Shown here in pieces: positions 36,157 through 44,958 of a DNA stretch of 55,639 nt. Source of the DNA: an uncultured Pseudomonadota bacterium. GTDB taxonomy: Bacteria; Myxococcota_A; UBA9160; PR03. A model generated the notes under the pieces. That model ran no database searches. It was not told where the DNA came from and was given only the letters and a program-made list of their open reading frames with translations. Position 1 is the stretch's first letter. Each line of letters starts with the position of its first letter. The translations under genes were made by a program, and so were the position numbers. Location of the stretch: the NCBI GenBank assembly GCA_900696485.1, contig CAADGG010000095.1, positions 1-55,639 of the forward strand, read 5' to 3'.

Positions 36157-38679
36157 TCAGGCCGGAGGGGGTGCCGCCCCCGCAGGAAGTCGATCGAGCA
36201 GCACGCGCGCGTCCTTCACCCAGCTCGGATCCGGGATCTCGCCCTCGAAGCCGCGCGCCCGCGCCGTCGCCTTCTGCTCCTCGAACCCGGCGAACGCCTT
36301 CTCCAGCACCGCGCGGGCCTGCTCCGGCTGCCCGCTCGCCTCGTAGGCCATCGCCAGGTGGTAGCGGATCCAGCCGAGGTCTCCGTGATCGGGGGGGAAG
36401 CTTCCTTCGGCTTCCTTCAGGTACCCGATCGCCGCTTCCGGGATGCCCTTCTTCAGCAGCACCCAGCCGAGCGTGTCGGCGGCGTTCGGGCTGTCCGGCA
36501 TCTCCGCCTTCGCCTGCTGCGCCAGCTCGAGCGCCCGGTCGAGTTGGTCGCCCTGTTCCGCGAGCAGGTAGGCGAGATTGTTCTTCGCGACGGCGAGCGT
36601 CGAGTCGATCCGGATCGCCTCTTCGTACTGCGTGATCGCGTCCTCCCGCCGGTTCTCCGCTTCGTAGAGCGTGCCGAGCGTGAAGTGCAGCGGCGCCGAG
36701 TCCGGTCGCGAGGCGACCGCCTGCTCGTAGGTCGTGACGCTCTCGGCGCGGCGACCGGAGCCGAGCAGATAGCGCGCCAGCGCCTGGTAGGCGGCCAGGT
36801 CGTTCGGGTTCATCTCGATCGCGTGCCGCAGCCGGGTCTCGGCCTGCGACCCCTCGCCGGCCACCACCAGCGCGATGCCTTCGAGCCGCACCAACGCACT
36901 GTCGTCCGGCTCGGCCTGTTGCGCCTTGCGCAATCGCTCGAGCGACTCGCCGATGCGACCCGTGGCGGCATCGAGCCGCAGCATCGACTCGAGGATCTCG
37001 GCATGGTTCGGCCGCTCGTCGAGGGCCGCGAGCAGCTTCTCGCGCGCGATGTCCGCCTTGCCCTGCAGCATCGCGATCCGCCCGAGGGCGAAGTGCACCT
37101 CCGCGCTCCGCTCGCTCAGCGGAATCGCCTCGAGCTCTACGCGCGCCTCCTCAGCCTTGCCCTGGTTCACGAGGTTCTGCGCGAGCAGCACGCGGATGTC
37201 CCGATCGCCCGGCCGCTGGCGCAGGATCCGGCGCGCCTCCTCGATCGCCAGATCATTCTCGCCGAGCGCCGCGTGGATGCGCGCGAGCAGCCGCCGCGCT
37301 TCGAGGAATTCCGCATCGATCTGGATCGCCCGCAACGCCTCCGCCCGCGCCTGTTGGCGCTCGCCTTGCACCAGCAACGCCGTCGCCAGCAGGAAGTGCG
37401 CCTGCGCCCAGTCGCCGCGGGTATCGAGCGCGCGGCGCAGCGCCACGACGGCCTCGGCCGGCTTGCCTTCGGCCAGATCCAGCTTGGCGGCGACGAAGTT
37501 CCCTTCTGCGGAACCGGCGTCCTCGGCCAGCACCTCCGCCACGATCGCGCGGCCCTGCACGAGCAGCTCGCGCTCGCCCTGCTTGACGCCTCGATCGATC
37601 AACAGCTCCGCCTTGCGCAGCCGCGCCGGCACGTGCGCCGGATCGAGCGCGAGGGCTCGCTCGGCGGCCTCCAGCGCGCCGTCGATGTCGCCGTTGCGGC
37701 CGCGATACGCCGAGAGGATCAGCAGCGGCGCGACCTCGTCCGGCCGCGCCTCGGTCGCCTCCTCGATCATCTGGTCGGCGCGCTGCGGATCGCCCCGCGA
37801 GTGGTAGAAGCGGGCCAGCGCGTAGATCATCTCGATGTTGCGGTCGCTTGCGTCGATGCCCTCTTGCAACGTCTTCTCGGATTCGTCGTAGCGCTCGCGC
37901 TGGTAGTAGAAGCTCGCGAGGCGCTGGTAGGCGTCGACGAGCGCGTCGCCTTCCGCGAGCTCGAGACCGGTGCGGAACGCGGCCAGCGCGGCTGCGTCGC
38001 GATCGCGATCGAGGCTGAGGAAGCCGGCGAGCTGGAACCAGGACTGCGCGCTCGGATCCATCTCGACGAGCTTCCGGAACAACGACTCGGCGGCGGCATG
38101 ATCGCCCTTGCGCGCGAGGAACGCCGCCAGCGTGCGCAACACGTCGGCATTGTCCGGCACCAGTTCGACGGCCTTCTCGTAGTCGGCCTGGGCTTCGTCG
38201 ATCCGCTTCAGGTTCTCGAGCGCACGGGCCCGAAGCAGGTAGGCCTCCCACTTGTCCGGTTCGCGCTCGAGGATCGCAGCGGTCTGCTCGAGCGCCTGCG
38301 TGAACTCGTCCTCGGAGCCGAGCAGCAGGAACTGCGCGAACGCGAGCCGCGCGTCGAGGTTCTCCGGATCGATCCGGACGGTCTCCTGCAGCTCCCAGTA
38401 CGCCTTTCCGACGTCGCGCGTCGCCAGGTACGCCTTGGCCAGGCCGAAGTGGGCCTCGGCGTCGTTCGGCGCGATCTGCAGCGCGTTCTTGTACTCGATG
38501 ATGGCCTCGTTCGGCTGGCCGCCCTCGAGCTGCTTCTCGGCCCGGGCCAGGTGCTCGGCGAGCCGGGTGGCGTCGTCCTGGCACGCCGTGAGAGCGCCGG
38601 CGCACGACAGCAGCGCGAGACAGAGAAGGCCGCGCGTCAGCGGACGCAGGCGGACGAATCGGCGATCGGCACAGATCAT
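36157..38679 (-). CDS. PrsT-like TPR-repeat lipoprotein of the exopolysaccharide system
   Basis: 840 residues. A lipoprotein signal ends at ALTAC (Cys33). Nearly the whole protein is tandem TPRs, from KQLEGGQPNEAIIEYKNALQ near residue 50 to YLLAEQGDQLDRALELAQQA near 745, more than 20 units by eye. The N-terminal region (lipobox, then HLARAEKQLEGGQ and EYKNALQ) and the length match the PEP-CTERM/XrtA-system TPR lipoprotein called PrsT (model TIGR02917, from memory). Such proteins are thought to be periplasmic or outer-membrane scaffolds for exopolysaccharide export. It is next to the NtrB/NtrC pair and near the polysaccharide genes, which supports the assignment. Confidence 0.82.
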   Translation of the reverse strand: MICADRRFVRLRPLTRGLLCLALLSCAGALTACQDDATRLAEHLARAEKQLEGGQPNEAIIEYKNALQIAPNDAEAHFGLAKAYLATRDVGKAYWELQETVRIDPENLDARLAFAQFLLLGSEDEFTQALEQTAAILEREPDKWEAYLLRARALENLKRIDEAQADYEKAVELVPDNADVLRTLAAFLARKGDHAAAESLFRKLVEMDPSAQSWFQLAGFLSLDRDRDAAALAAFRTGLELAEGDALVDAYQRLASFYYQRERYDESEKTLQEGIDASDRNIEMIYALARFYHSRGDPQRADQMIEEATEARPDEVAPLLILSAYRGRNGDIDGALEAAERALALDPAHVPARLRKAELLIDRGVKQGERELLVQGRAIVAEVLAEDAGSAEGNFVAAKLDLAEGKPAEAVVALRRALDTRGDWAQAHFLLATALLVQGERQQARAEALRAIQIDAEFLEARRLLARIHAALGENDLAIEEARRILRQRPGDRDIRVLLAQNLVNQGKAEEARVELEAIPLSERSAEVHFALGRIAMLQGKADIAREKLLAALDERPNHAEILESMLRLDAATGRIGESLERLRKAQQAEPDDSALVRLEGIALVVAGEGSQAETRLRHAIEMNPNDLAAYQALARYLLGSGRRAESVTTYEQAVASRPDSAPLHFTLGTLYEAENRREDAITQYEEAIRIDSTLAVAKNNLAYLLAEQGDQLDRALELAQQAKAEMPDSPNAADTLGWVLLKKGIPEAAIGYLKEAEGSFPPDHGDLGWIRYHLAMAYEASGQPEQARAVLEKAFAGFEEQKATARARGFEGEIPDPSWVKDARVLLDRLPAGAAPPPA

Positions 38680-38725
38680 GGCGCCCCCGTGAGTGCCGCG
38701 AGAGAGCCTCGGGCAGCCTGCCTAC

Positions 38726-40249
38726 TTATCCGATGGGGGCGTCCTCTTCAACGTCCTGGGCCTCGTCGTCCTCGAAGCTTCCCGACTCGGCGCCCCAGAG
38801 CCCCCCTCCGAGTCCGGCGTCCGGCTCGGCCCGGTTGCGGCGCCAGGACGGGTGCGTGATGCCCATGCGCTGGATCATGTAGTTGAGCTTGCGGCGGCTC
38901 ACCCCGAGCAGCGCCGCCGCGTCCTTCTGGACGAAGCCGGATTTGCGCAGCGCCGCCAGCACCAGGTCGCGTTCCACCGCGCGCAGCGAAAGCCCCTCGG
39001 CCGGCAGGTCGAAGTGCAGCGCGGCGCCGGCCGCCACCGGCGGCTCCGGCAGGTCGATGTCGTCGGCCTCGATGCACTCGCCGTCGGCCAGCAGCAGTGC
39101 GCGCTCGAGCACGTTGCGCAGCTCGCGGACGTTGCCGGGCCAGCGGTGCGCGCGCAGCCGCGCGAGGGCGCCCTCGGACAGCGCACGGGTCGGGCGCCCG
39201 AGCTCGTCGGCGAACTCGACGGCGAAGTGCCGCGCCAGCAGCTCGGTGTCCTCCGGCCGCTCGCGCAGCGGCGGCATCTGGATCCGGATCACGTTCAGCC
39301 GGAAGAACAGATCCTCCCGAAAGCGCCCGGCCTGGATCTCCTGCTCGAGATCCTGATTGGTGGCGGCGACGATGCGGACGTCGGCGCGAATCGCCTTGTT
39401 GCCACCGAGCCGGAAGAACTCGCGGTCCTGCAGCACGCGCAGCAGCTTGGACTGCGTGGCAGCCGCCATGTCGCCGACCTCGTCGAGGAACAGCGTGCCG
39501 CCGTGCGCCTGCTCGAAGCGGCCGATGCGGGTGCGGTCGGCGCCGGTGAAGGCGCCGCGCTCGTGCCCGAACAGCTCGGACTCGAGCAGCGTCTCCGGCA
39601 ACGCCGCGCAGTTCACCTTGATGAACGGCCCGTCGGCGCGCGGCGAGAGCCCGTGGATCCGGCCCGCCACGAGTTCCTTGCCGGTGCCGGTCTCGCCGGT
39701 CACCAGCACCGTCGAACGCGACGGCGCGACCTTCCTCGCCATCGTCAGCGCCGCCTCGAGCGCCGCGCTGGAGCCGATGATCTGCTCGGCGCCGAAGCGG
39801 GCGGCGCGCTCTTCGCGCAGCCGGCGCACCTCGCGGATCAGGCTGCCGTGCTCGAGCGCTTTCGCCACCCGCACCTCGAGCTGCTCGAGCTCGAACGGCT
39901 TTTGCACGAAGTCGAAGGCGCCGCGCTTCATCGCCTCGACGGCGGTGTCGATGGTGCCGTACGCCGTCATCAGGATCACCGCGGTGCGCTCCTCGCGCTG
40001 GCGCGCCGCCGACAACACGTCGAGGCCGGTGGCGCCGGGCAGGCGCAGATCGGTGACGATGACGTCGTAGGCCGGCTGCGTCGGATCGCCGAAGCGCGCC
40101 AGCGCGCCGGATCCGGTGGCCTCCTCGTCGACACTGCCGAAGTCGTCGGCCAGCGCGCGCGCGATGCCGCGGCGCAACGTGTCGTTGTCCTCGACGACCA
40201 GCAGGCGGGCGGATCGGACGATGTCGAGCTCCGGACTGGCTTCCGTCAT
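38726..40249 (-). CDS. NtrC-family sigma-54-dependent response regulator
   Basis: 507 residues from an ATG at 40249 overlapping the kinase stop (ATGA). Receiver domain at 15-135 ([13 protein letters not shown], phospho-Asp in [20 protein letters not shown]). The AAA+ domain has Walker [13 protein letters not shown] near 185, the sigma-54 contact loop ERGAFTGAD near 235 and Walker [13 protein letters not shown] near 255. A Fis-type helix-turn-helix near 440-470 ([20 protein letters not shown]) binds DNA. A C-terminal acidic tail ([14 protein letters not shown]) is unusual. It is the cognate regulator of the adjacent histidine kinase and may control the flanking PrsT-like and polysaccharide genes. 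Confidence 0.92.
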   Translation of the reverse strand: MTEASPELDIVRSARLLVVEDNDTLRRGIARALADDFGSVDEEATGSGALARFGDPTQPAYDVIVTDLRLPGATGLDVLSAARQREERTAVILMTAYGTIDTAVEAMKRGAFDFVQKPFELEQLEVRVAKALEHGSLIREVRRLREERAARFGAEQIIGSSAALEAALTMARKVAPSRSTVLVTGETGTGKELVAGRIHGLSPRADGPFIKVNCAALPETLLESELFGHERGAFTGADRTRIGRFEQAHGGTLFLDEVGDMAAATQSKLLRVLQDREFFRLGGNKAIRADVRIVAATNQDLEQEIQAGRFREDLFFRLNVIRIQMPPLRERPEDTELLARHFAVEFADELGRPTRALSEGALARLRAHRWPGNVRELRNVLERALLLADGECIEADDIDLPEPPVAAGAALHFDLPAEGLSLRAVERDLVLAALRKSGFVQKDAAALLGVSRRKLNYMIQRMGITHPSWRRNRAEPDAGLGGGLWGAESGSFEDDEAQDVEEDAPIG

Positions 40250-41397
40250 GCCGCTCCCCTCTGGTTCGCTTGCAGATCGTGCGCGGCGCTCTCGCCGGCG
40301 GACAGCGGCAGGCGCACCCGGAACAGGGCGCCGCCGCCGGCGTCGGCGGTGAGCTCGAGGCGGCCGCCGTGTCCGGCGATGATCTTCTGCGCTTGCGCGA
40401 GACCGACGCCGGTCCCCGCCTCCTTGGTCGTGAAGAACGGGTAGAACACGCGCTCGCGCAGATCGTCGGAGATGCCGGGCCCCGCATCGGCCACGCTGAA
40501 CACCAGCTCCGGATCGCGCTCGGCGCCGGCATCGAGGTCCTCGCCGCGCTCGACGCCGACGCCGAGCCGCAGCCAGCGCCGCGTCGATCCGGCCTCCTCC
40601 ATCGCCTCCATCGCGTTCACGATCAGGTTCGTCAGCACGCATTCGAGGCGCTCGCCGTCGGCGTACAGCGCCGGCAGGGACTCCGCGTAGTCGCGCTCCA
40701 CGTCGCCGGAAAACGGCACCCGCGCGCGCGCCTTGGCGAACGACTCCTCGAGCAGTTCGATCGGATCGACGAGATCGCAGCGCAGCGCCACCGGCCGCAC
40801 GAACTCGAGGCTCTCGGTCACGGTCTGCGCCGCCCGCCGGATCTCGGCGCTGAGCTCGTTCACCAGCGCCAGCTCTTCGGGGCGTTCGCCGAGGCGCCGG
40901 CGCAACAGCCCGGTCAGGATCTCCATGCCGGCCAGCGGGTTGCGGATCTCGTGCGCGAGGCCGGCCGCCATCTCGCCGAGCGCAGCCAGCCGGTCGCGCA
41001 GCCGGTCCTGCTCGGCCGTGCGCTCGTACGGCGTGAGGTCGCGGAATTGCAACACGGCGCCGCGCACGACGCCCTCGTCATCGCGGACCGCGGCCGCCGT
41101 GTAGCCGATCGTCGGGCCGGGACGGTCGCCGCGCCCGACCAGCGAGAGTTCGGCGCGCCCGGGCGCCTCGTGGCCATCGAGCGTCTGCAGCAGCCGCTCG
41201 AGCAGCGCCGGCTGGCTCGCCAGCGCCGCCCGGCAATCCTGCCCGATCACCGCGTCGGCTCCGCTTCCGGCGCAGCCGAGCAGTCGATGGGCCGCGTCGT
41301 TCAGCGCGGCGAGCGCCCCCGTCTCGTCGATCGCGACGAGCCCGGAGCGAATCGACCCCACCAACCAGCCGGCATAGAGCGAATCCCGCACAGGCAC
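40246..41397 (-). CDS. NtrB-type PAS histidine kinase
   Basis: 383 residues from a GTG at 41397, which has GAGG 5 nt upstream; a GTG at 41427 would add 10 residues. A PAS domain covers ~10-115 (GLVAIDETGALAALNDAAHR). The phospho-histidine is in AAGLAHEIRNPLAGME near 145 and the ATPase domain has N-box LIVNAMEAMEEAG and G-boxes DAGPGISDDL and GTGVGLAQAQKIIAGHGG. No membrane segment is visible, so it senses a cytoplasmic signal. It pairs with the NtrC-like gene by a 4-nt overlap. Confidence 0.9.
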   Translation of the reverse strand: MPVRDSLYAGWLVGSIRSGLVAIDETGALAALNDAAHRLLGCAGSGADAVIGQDCRAALASQPALLERLLQTLDGHEAPGRAELSLVGRGDRPGPTIGYTAAAVRDDEGVVRGAVLQFRDLTPYERTAEQDRLRDRLAALGEMAAGLAHEIRNPLAGMEILTGLLRRRLGERPEELALVNELSAEIRRAAQTVTESLEFVRPVALRCDLVDPIELLEESFAKARARVPFSGDVERDYAESLPALYADGERLECVLTNLIVNAMEAMEEAGSTRRWLRLGVGVERGEDLDAGAERDPELVFSVADAGPGISDDLRERVFYPFFTTKEAGTGVGLAQAQKIIAGHGGRLELTADAGGGALFRVRLPLSAGESAAHDLQANQRGAA

Positions 41398-41434
41398 GCT
41401 GGCCTCATCGGACCCCCCTCCCGCCACCCTGAGC

Positions 41435-41519
41435 CGTCAAGAAAGGGGTCGGGTTGGATTCGTCAACTTTTCCCCTCCGGGGAAAAGTTGACGAATCCAA
41501 CCCGACCCCTTTCTTGACG
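41435..41519. repeat. Perfect palindrome, 41-bp arms and 3-nt spacer (REP/MITE-like)
   Basis: Arms 41435-41475 and 41479-41519 are exact reverse complements around TCC. The left arm begins CGTCAAGAAAGGGGTCGG and ends CAACTTTTCCCC. A short GTCAA is repeated within each arm (41436 and 41462). The right end abuts the manC stop codon, and 37 nt separate the left end from the kinase start. There is no transposase gene nearby, so a passenger element mobilised in trans (for example by a REP-associated tyrosine transposase) is the best guess. Transcribed RNA would fold into a very long duplex. Confidence 0.8.
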
Positions 41520-42638
41520 TCAGAGCAGGTCGGTGCGGCGGGCTTCGCGGAGGCGGGCGACGAGGCGGCGGACTTCCTCGCTGCGGTCGAGGCGGGTGAC
41601 CAGCAGCGCGTCGCCGGTATCGATGACGGCGAGACCCTCGACGCCGACCAGCGCGATCGGCCGCTTCGCGCCCCACACGAGGTTGCCGGGGGCGGCTTCG
41701 AGCCACGCATCGCCGGCCACGACGCGTGAGGTGTTCGCGCGGACGCCGAGTTCCTGGGCCAGCGACGCCCAGCTCCCGAGATCGTTCCAGTGGAAGTAGA
41801 TCGGCAGCGTCCACACGCGATCGCTGCGCTCGAGCACCGCGACATCGATCGGCAGCGACGGCGCACGCCGGTACGCGCGTTCGACCCGCGCGCGGGCCGC
41901 GGCGCCAGAGCCGCCGGAGGCCGCGGCGCCAGAACCGCCCGTCCGGTGCCGGCGCGGATGTCGCAGCGGCGCCAGGGCCCGGCCGAGCGCCGGCTCGTAG
42001 CGCTCGATCTCGTCGAGGATCGTCGCGGCGCGCCACGCGAAGATGCCGGCGTTCCACAGCCAGCCGCCGTCGGCGACGTAGCGGCGCGCACGCGCCGCGC
42101 TCGGCTTCTCGGCGAAGCCGCGCAGCCGATGCAGACCCGCCGCGTGCCGGCCGGTCACCGGCTCCCCGACGTGGAGGTAGCCGTAGCCGGTCTCCGCGCG
42201 CGTCGGCGCCACGCCGAGCGTCACCAACACATCGGCGTGTTCGGCCGCACGGGCCGCCCGGCGCATCGCCTTCGCGAACGCGCGGCCATCCGGGATCATG
42301 TGGTCGGCCGGCAGCATCGCCAGCACGGCGTCCGGGAAGCGCCGGGCAATGTGAGCCGCCGCGTAGCCGACCGCCATGGCCGTGTTGCGCGCGCGCGGCT
42401 CCACCAGCACGCGCCCGTGCGGCAGCCCGGACGCTGCGCGTATCGCCGCGGCATGGTCCGCCGTACACACGATCCAGATCCGATCCGGCGCCGTCATCTG
42501 CGCGGCGCGCGCCAGCGTCGCCGCGAGCAGCGTCGCGCCGCCGGCCACCGGCAGCAGCGGCTTCGGCCGGCGCCGGCGGGACTGCGGCCACAGCCGCTCG
42601 CCCGAGCCTCCGGCCATCACCACCGCGTGCAGGTCCAA
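41520..42638 (-). CDS. manC: Mannose-1-phosphate guanylyltransferase
   Basis: 372 residues. It makes GDP-mannose for the polysaccharide. The nucleotidyltransferase signature is VVMAGGSGERLWPQSRRRRP at the N-terminus, with EPRARNTAMAVG near 82, LPADHMIPDG near 110, GFAEKPSAARA and GIFAWRAATI. It lacks the C-terminal phosphomannose isomerase domain of bifunctional AlgA/ManC enzymes. A Gly/Ser/Ala insertion near residues 230-250 comes from a 24-nt tandem duplication. The gene lies directly downstream of ugd. Confidence 0.9.
   Translation of the reverse strand: MDLHAVVMAGGSGERLWPQSRRRRPKPLLPVAGGATLLAATLARAAQMTAPDRIWIVCTADHAAAIRAASGLPHGRVLVEPRARNTAMAVGYAAAHIARRFPDAVLAMLPADHMIPDGRAFAKAMRRAARAAEHADVLVTLGVAPTRAETGYGYLHVGEPVTGRHAAGLHRLRGFAEKPSAARARRYVADGGWLWNAGIFAWRAATILDEIERYEPALGRALAPLRHPRRHRTGGSGAAASGGSGAAARARVERAYRRAPSLPIDVAVLERSDRVWTLPIYFHWNDLGSWASLAQELGVRANTSRVVAGDAWLEAAPGNLVWGAKRPIALVGVEGLAVIDTGDALLVTRLDRSEEVRRLVARLREARRTDLL
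41896..41940 (-). repeat. 24-nt tandem duplication inside manC
   Basis: Two copies, at 41896-41919 and from 41920, differ at one base over 21 nt. They encode a repeated G-G-S-G-A-A-A-S block in a surface region of ManC and keep the reading frame. Confidence 0.75.
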
Positions 42639-42653
42639 CGAATCCTCCGGCGC

Positions 42654-43967
42654 TCAGCTCCGTCCGACGCTCTCGTAGCGGAACCCCGCGCGGCGCATCT
42701 GTTCCGGCTCGTAGACGTTGCGCAGATCCACCAGCACCGGCTCGCGCAGCAGCGAGCGGATGCGCGCCAGATCGAGCATCCGGAACTGGTTCCACTCGGT
42801 CAGCAGCACCAGCGCATCGGCATTCTCGCAGGTCTCGTACTCGTTCTTGCACAGCTCGAGGCCCGGGATCACGCGCTCGGCGTTGGCCATCGCGGCCGGA
42901 TCGAACGCGCGCACGCGCGCGCCCCGCTGCTGCAACGCGCCCAGGATCTCGATCGACGGCGCATCGCGCATGTCGTCGGTCTCCGGCTTGAAGGAGAGCC
43001 CGAGCACGGCGAGCGTGCGACCCGTGACGTCACCGCCGAGCGCACGCTCGATCTTCTCCACCATGCGCAGACGCTGGCGCTCGTTCACGCGGATCGCCGC
43101 CTCGATGATCTCGAAGCCCTCGCCGGCCTGGCGGGCGAAGTGCGCGGCCGAGCGCGTGTCCTTGGGAAAGCACGAGCCGCCGTAGCCGGGGCCGGGATGC
43201 AGGAACTTCGAGCCGATGCGCTTGTCGAGACCGATTCCGCGCGCGATCGCGTGGACGTCGCCGCCCACCTTCTCGCAGTAGTTCGCCATCTCGTTGATGA
43301 ACGAGATCTTGGTGGCGAGGAACGCGTTGGCCGCGTACTTGGTCAGCTCCGACGTCGGGATGTTGGTGATGACGAACGGCGTCTCGATCAGGTACAGCGG
43401 CCGATACAGATCGCGCAGGATCGCGATCGCCTCGTCGTCGTCCGCGCCGATCACCACGCGGTCCGGACGCATGAAGTCCGCGATCGCGGCGCCCTCGCGC
43501 AGGAACTCCGGATTCGACGCCACGCTGAAGCGGTGGCTGGCCCCGCGCGACGCCAGCTCTTCCTCGATCCACGCCCGCACCCGGTACGACGTCCCGACCG
43601 GCACGGTGCTCTTGGTCACCACCACCTTGTAGCCGTCCATCGTGCGGCCGATCTCGCGCGCCACCGCCTCGACGGCGCCGAGATCCGTGCTGCCGTCGTG
43701 GCCGTTCGGGGTCTGCACCGCGATGAACACCACCAACGCCTGGCCGACGGCGCTCGCGGTATCGCTGGTGAACGACAGCCGCCCCTCCCGCAGGTTGCGC
43801 TGTACGATCGCGGCGAGACCCGGCTCGTAGATCGGGATCTCCCCGCGCTCGAGCATGGCGATCCTGCTCTCGTCCTTGTCCGCGCACACCACCCGCACGC
43901 CGAACTCGGCGAAGCACGCGCCGGAGACGAGCCCGACATAGCCGGCGCCGATCATGCAAACGTTCAT
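42654..43967 (-). CDS. ugd: UDP-glucose 6-dehydrogenase
   Basis: 437 residues. It oxidises UDP-glucose to UDP-glucuronate with NAD. The NAD motif is VCMIGAGYVGLVSGACFAE at the start. STVPVGTS near 122 and SNPEFLREGAAI near 150 are typical, and the catalytic cysteine lies in GPGYGGSCFPKDT near 260. FKPETDDMRDAPS marks the C-terminal domain. GDP-mannose dehydrogenase is a close relative and cannot be fully excluded, since manC is adjacent. The UDP-uronate-type epimerase downstream in the pathway favours UDP-glucose. Confidence 0.88.
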   Translation of the reverse strand: MNVCMIGAGYVGLVSGACFAEFGVRVVCADKDESRIAMLERGEIPIYEPGLAAIVQRNLREGRLSFTSDTASAVGQALVVFIAVQTPNGHDGSTDLGAVEAVAREIGRTMDGYKVVVTKSTVPVGTSYRVRAWIEEELASRGASHRFSVASNPEFLREGAAIADFMRPDRVVIGADDDEAIAILRDLYRPLYLIETPFVITNIPTSELTKYAANAFLATKISFINEMANYCEKVGGDVHAIARGIGLDKRIGSKFLHPGPGYGGSCFPKDTRSAAHFARQAGEGFEIIEAAIRVNERQRLRMVEKIERALGGDVTGRTLAVLGLSFKPETDDMRDAPSIEILGALQQRGARVRAFDPAAMANAERVIPGLELCKNEYETCENADALVLLTEWNQFRMLDLARIRSLLREPVLVDLRNVYEPEQMRRAGFRYESVGRS

Positions 43968-44020
43968 CGCGGTTTCTCCGTCAGGACGTCACAGCAGGGC
44001 AATCAGGAACGCGCGGCGGC

Positions 44021-44956
44021 TCACGCTCGCAGGCTCTCGACGGTCCGCCGCAGTCCGTCCTCGAGCGACACCACCGGCTGCCAACCGAGCAGCTCGCGCG
44101 CGCGCCCGAGGTCCGCCAGGCTGTGGCGGACGTCGCCCGCGCGCGGCGGCCCGTGGATCGGCGCCACCTGGCTTCCGACGATGCGCTGCAGCGCCGCGAG
44201 CAGCTCGTTCAGCGTGATGCGGCGCCCGCCGGCCACGTTCATCACGTGTCCCGATGCCTTCGGCGCGTCGGCTGCCGCGAGGTTCGCCGCCACGGCATCG
44301 GCCACGAACGTGAAGTCCCGCGACTGTTCGCCGTCGCCGTGGATCGTCGCCGGCTCGCCGCGCAAGCACGCCGTCGCAAAGCGCGGCACCACCGCCGCAT
44401 ACTCGCTCTTCGGATCCTGGCGCGGCCCGAAGATGTTGAAGTAGCGCAGCGCCACCGTCTCGAGCCCGTAGAGCTCGTCGTAGAGCTTGCAGTACACCTC
44501 GCCGGCGTACTTCTGCAGCGCGTACGGAGAGCGGGGCGTCGCCGGCATCGACTCGACCTTCGGCAACACCTCCGTATCGCCGTACGCGGACGACGACGCC
44601 GCGTACACCAGCCGGCGCACACCGGCCTGCCGCGCGGCTTCCAGCATCGTCAGCGTGCCGGTCACGTTGGCGCGATTGGTCTCGACCGGCTGTTCCACGC
44701 TGCGCGGCACCGACGGGATCGCGCCCTGGTGGAACACCACGTCCACGCCGACCACGGCGCGCGCGGCGGTCTCGGGATCCGCCAGATCCCCACGCCGCAA
44801 CTCGATCCGCTCTCGCGACGCCGCGAGATTCTGCTCCCGTCCGCTCGAGAAATCGTCCAGCACCCGGACCTGCCAGCCCGCGGCGAGCAGTCCATCGACC
44901 AGGTGGCTGCCGATGAAGCCGGCTCCCCCCGTCACCAGCGCGCGTCGTGCATTCAT
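44021..44956 (-). CDS. SDR nucleotide-sugar 4-epimerase, WbpP/TviC-like
   Basis: 311 residues from an ATG at 44956. The NAD motif is LVTGGAGFIGSHLVDGLL and the catalytic Ser and Tyr/Lys are in ASSSAYGDTEVLPKVES and SPYALQKYAGEVY near 150. RYFNIFGPRQDPKSEYAAVV resembles the WbpP/TviC subgroup, which epimerises UDP-GlcNAc or its uronate at C4. UDP-glucose 4-epimerase is an alternative. It starts 2 nt after the stop of the other epimerase gene. Confidence 0.85.
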   Translation of the reverse strand: MNARRALVTGGAGFIGSHLVDGLLAAGWQVRVLDDFSSGREQNLAASRERIELRRGDLADPETAARAVVGVDVVFHQGAIPSVPRSVEQPVETNRANVTGTLTMLEAARQAGVRRLVYAASSSAYGDTEVLPKVESMPATPRSPYALQKYAGEVYCKLYDELYGLETVALRYFNIFGPRQDPKSEYAAVVPRFATACLRGEPATIHGDGEQSRDFTFVADAVAANLAAADAPKASGHVMNVAGGRRITLNELLAALQRIVGSQVAPIHGPPRAGDVRHSLADLGRARELLGWQPVVSLEDGLRRTVESLRA

Positions 44957-44958
44957 GC

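Noticed and set aside
38680..38725. Sigma-54 promoter upstream of the PrsT-like gene
   Set aside because: A GGCAC is present but no GC at the required -12 spacing.
41435..41519. Rho-independent terminator of manC
   Set aside because: A perfect 41-bp stem is far longer than a terminator, and no U tract follows on the minus strand. It may still affect transcription.
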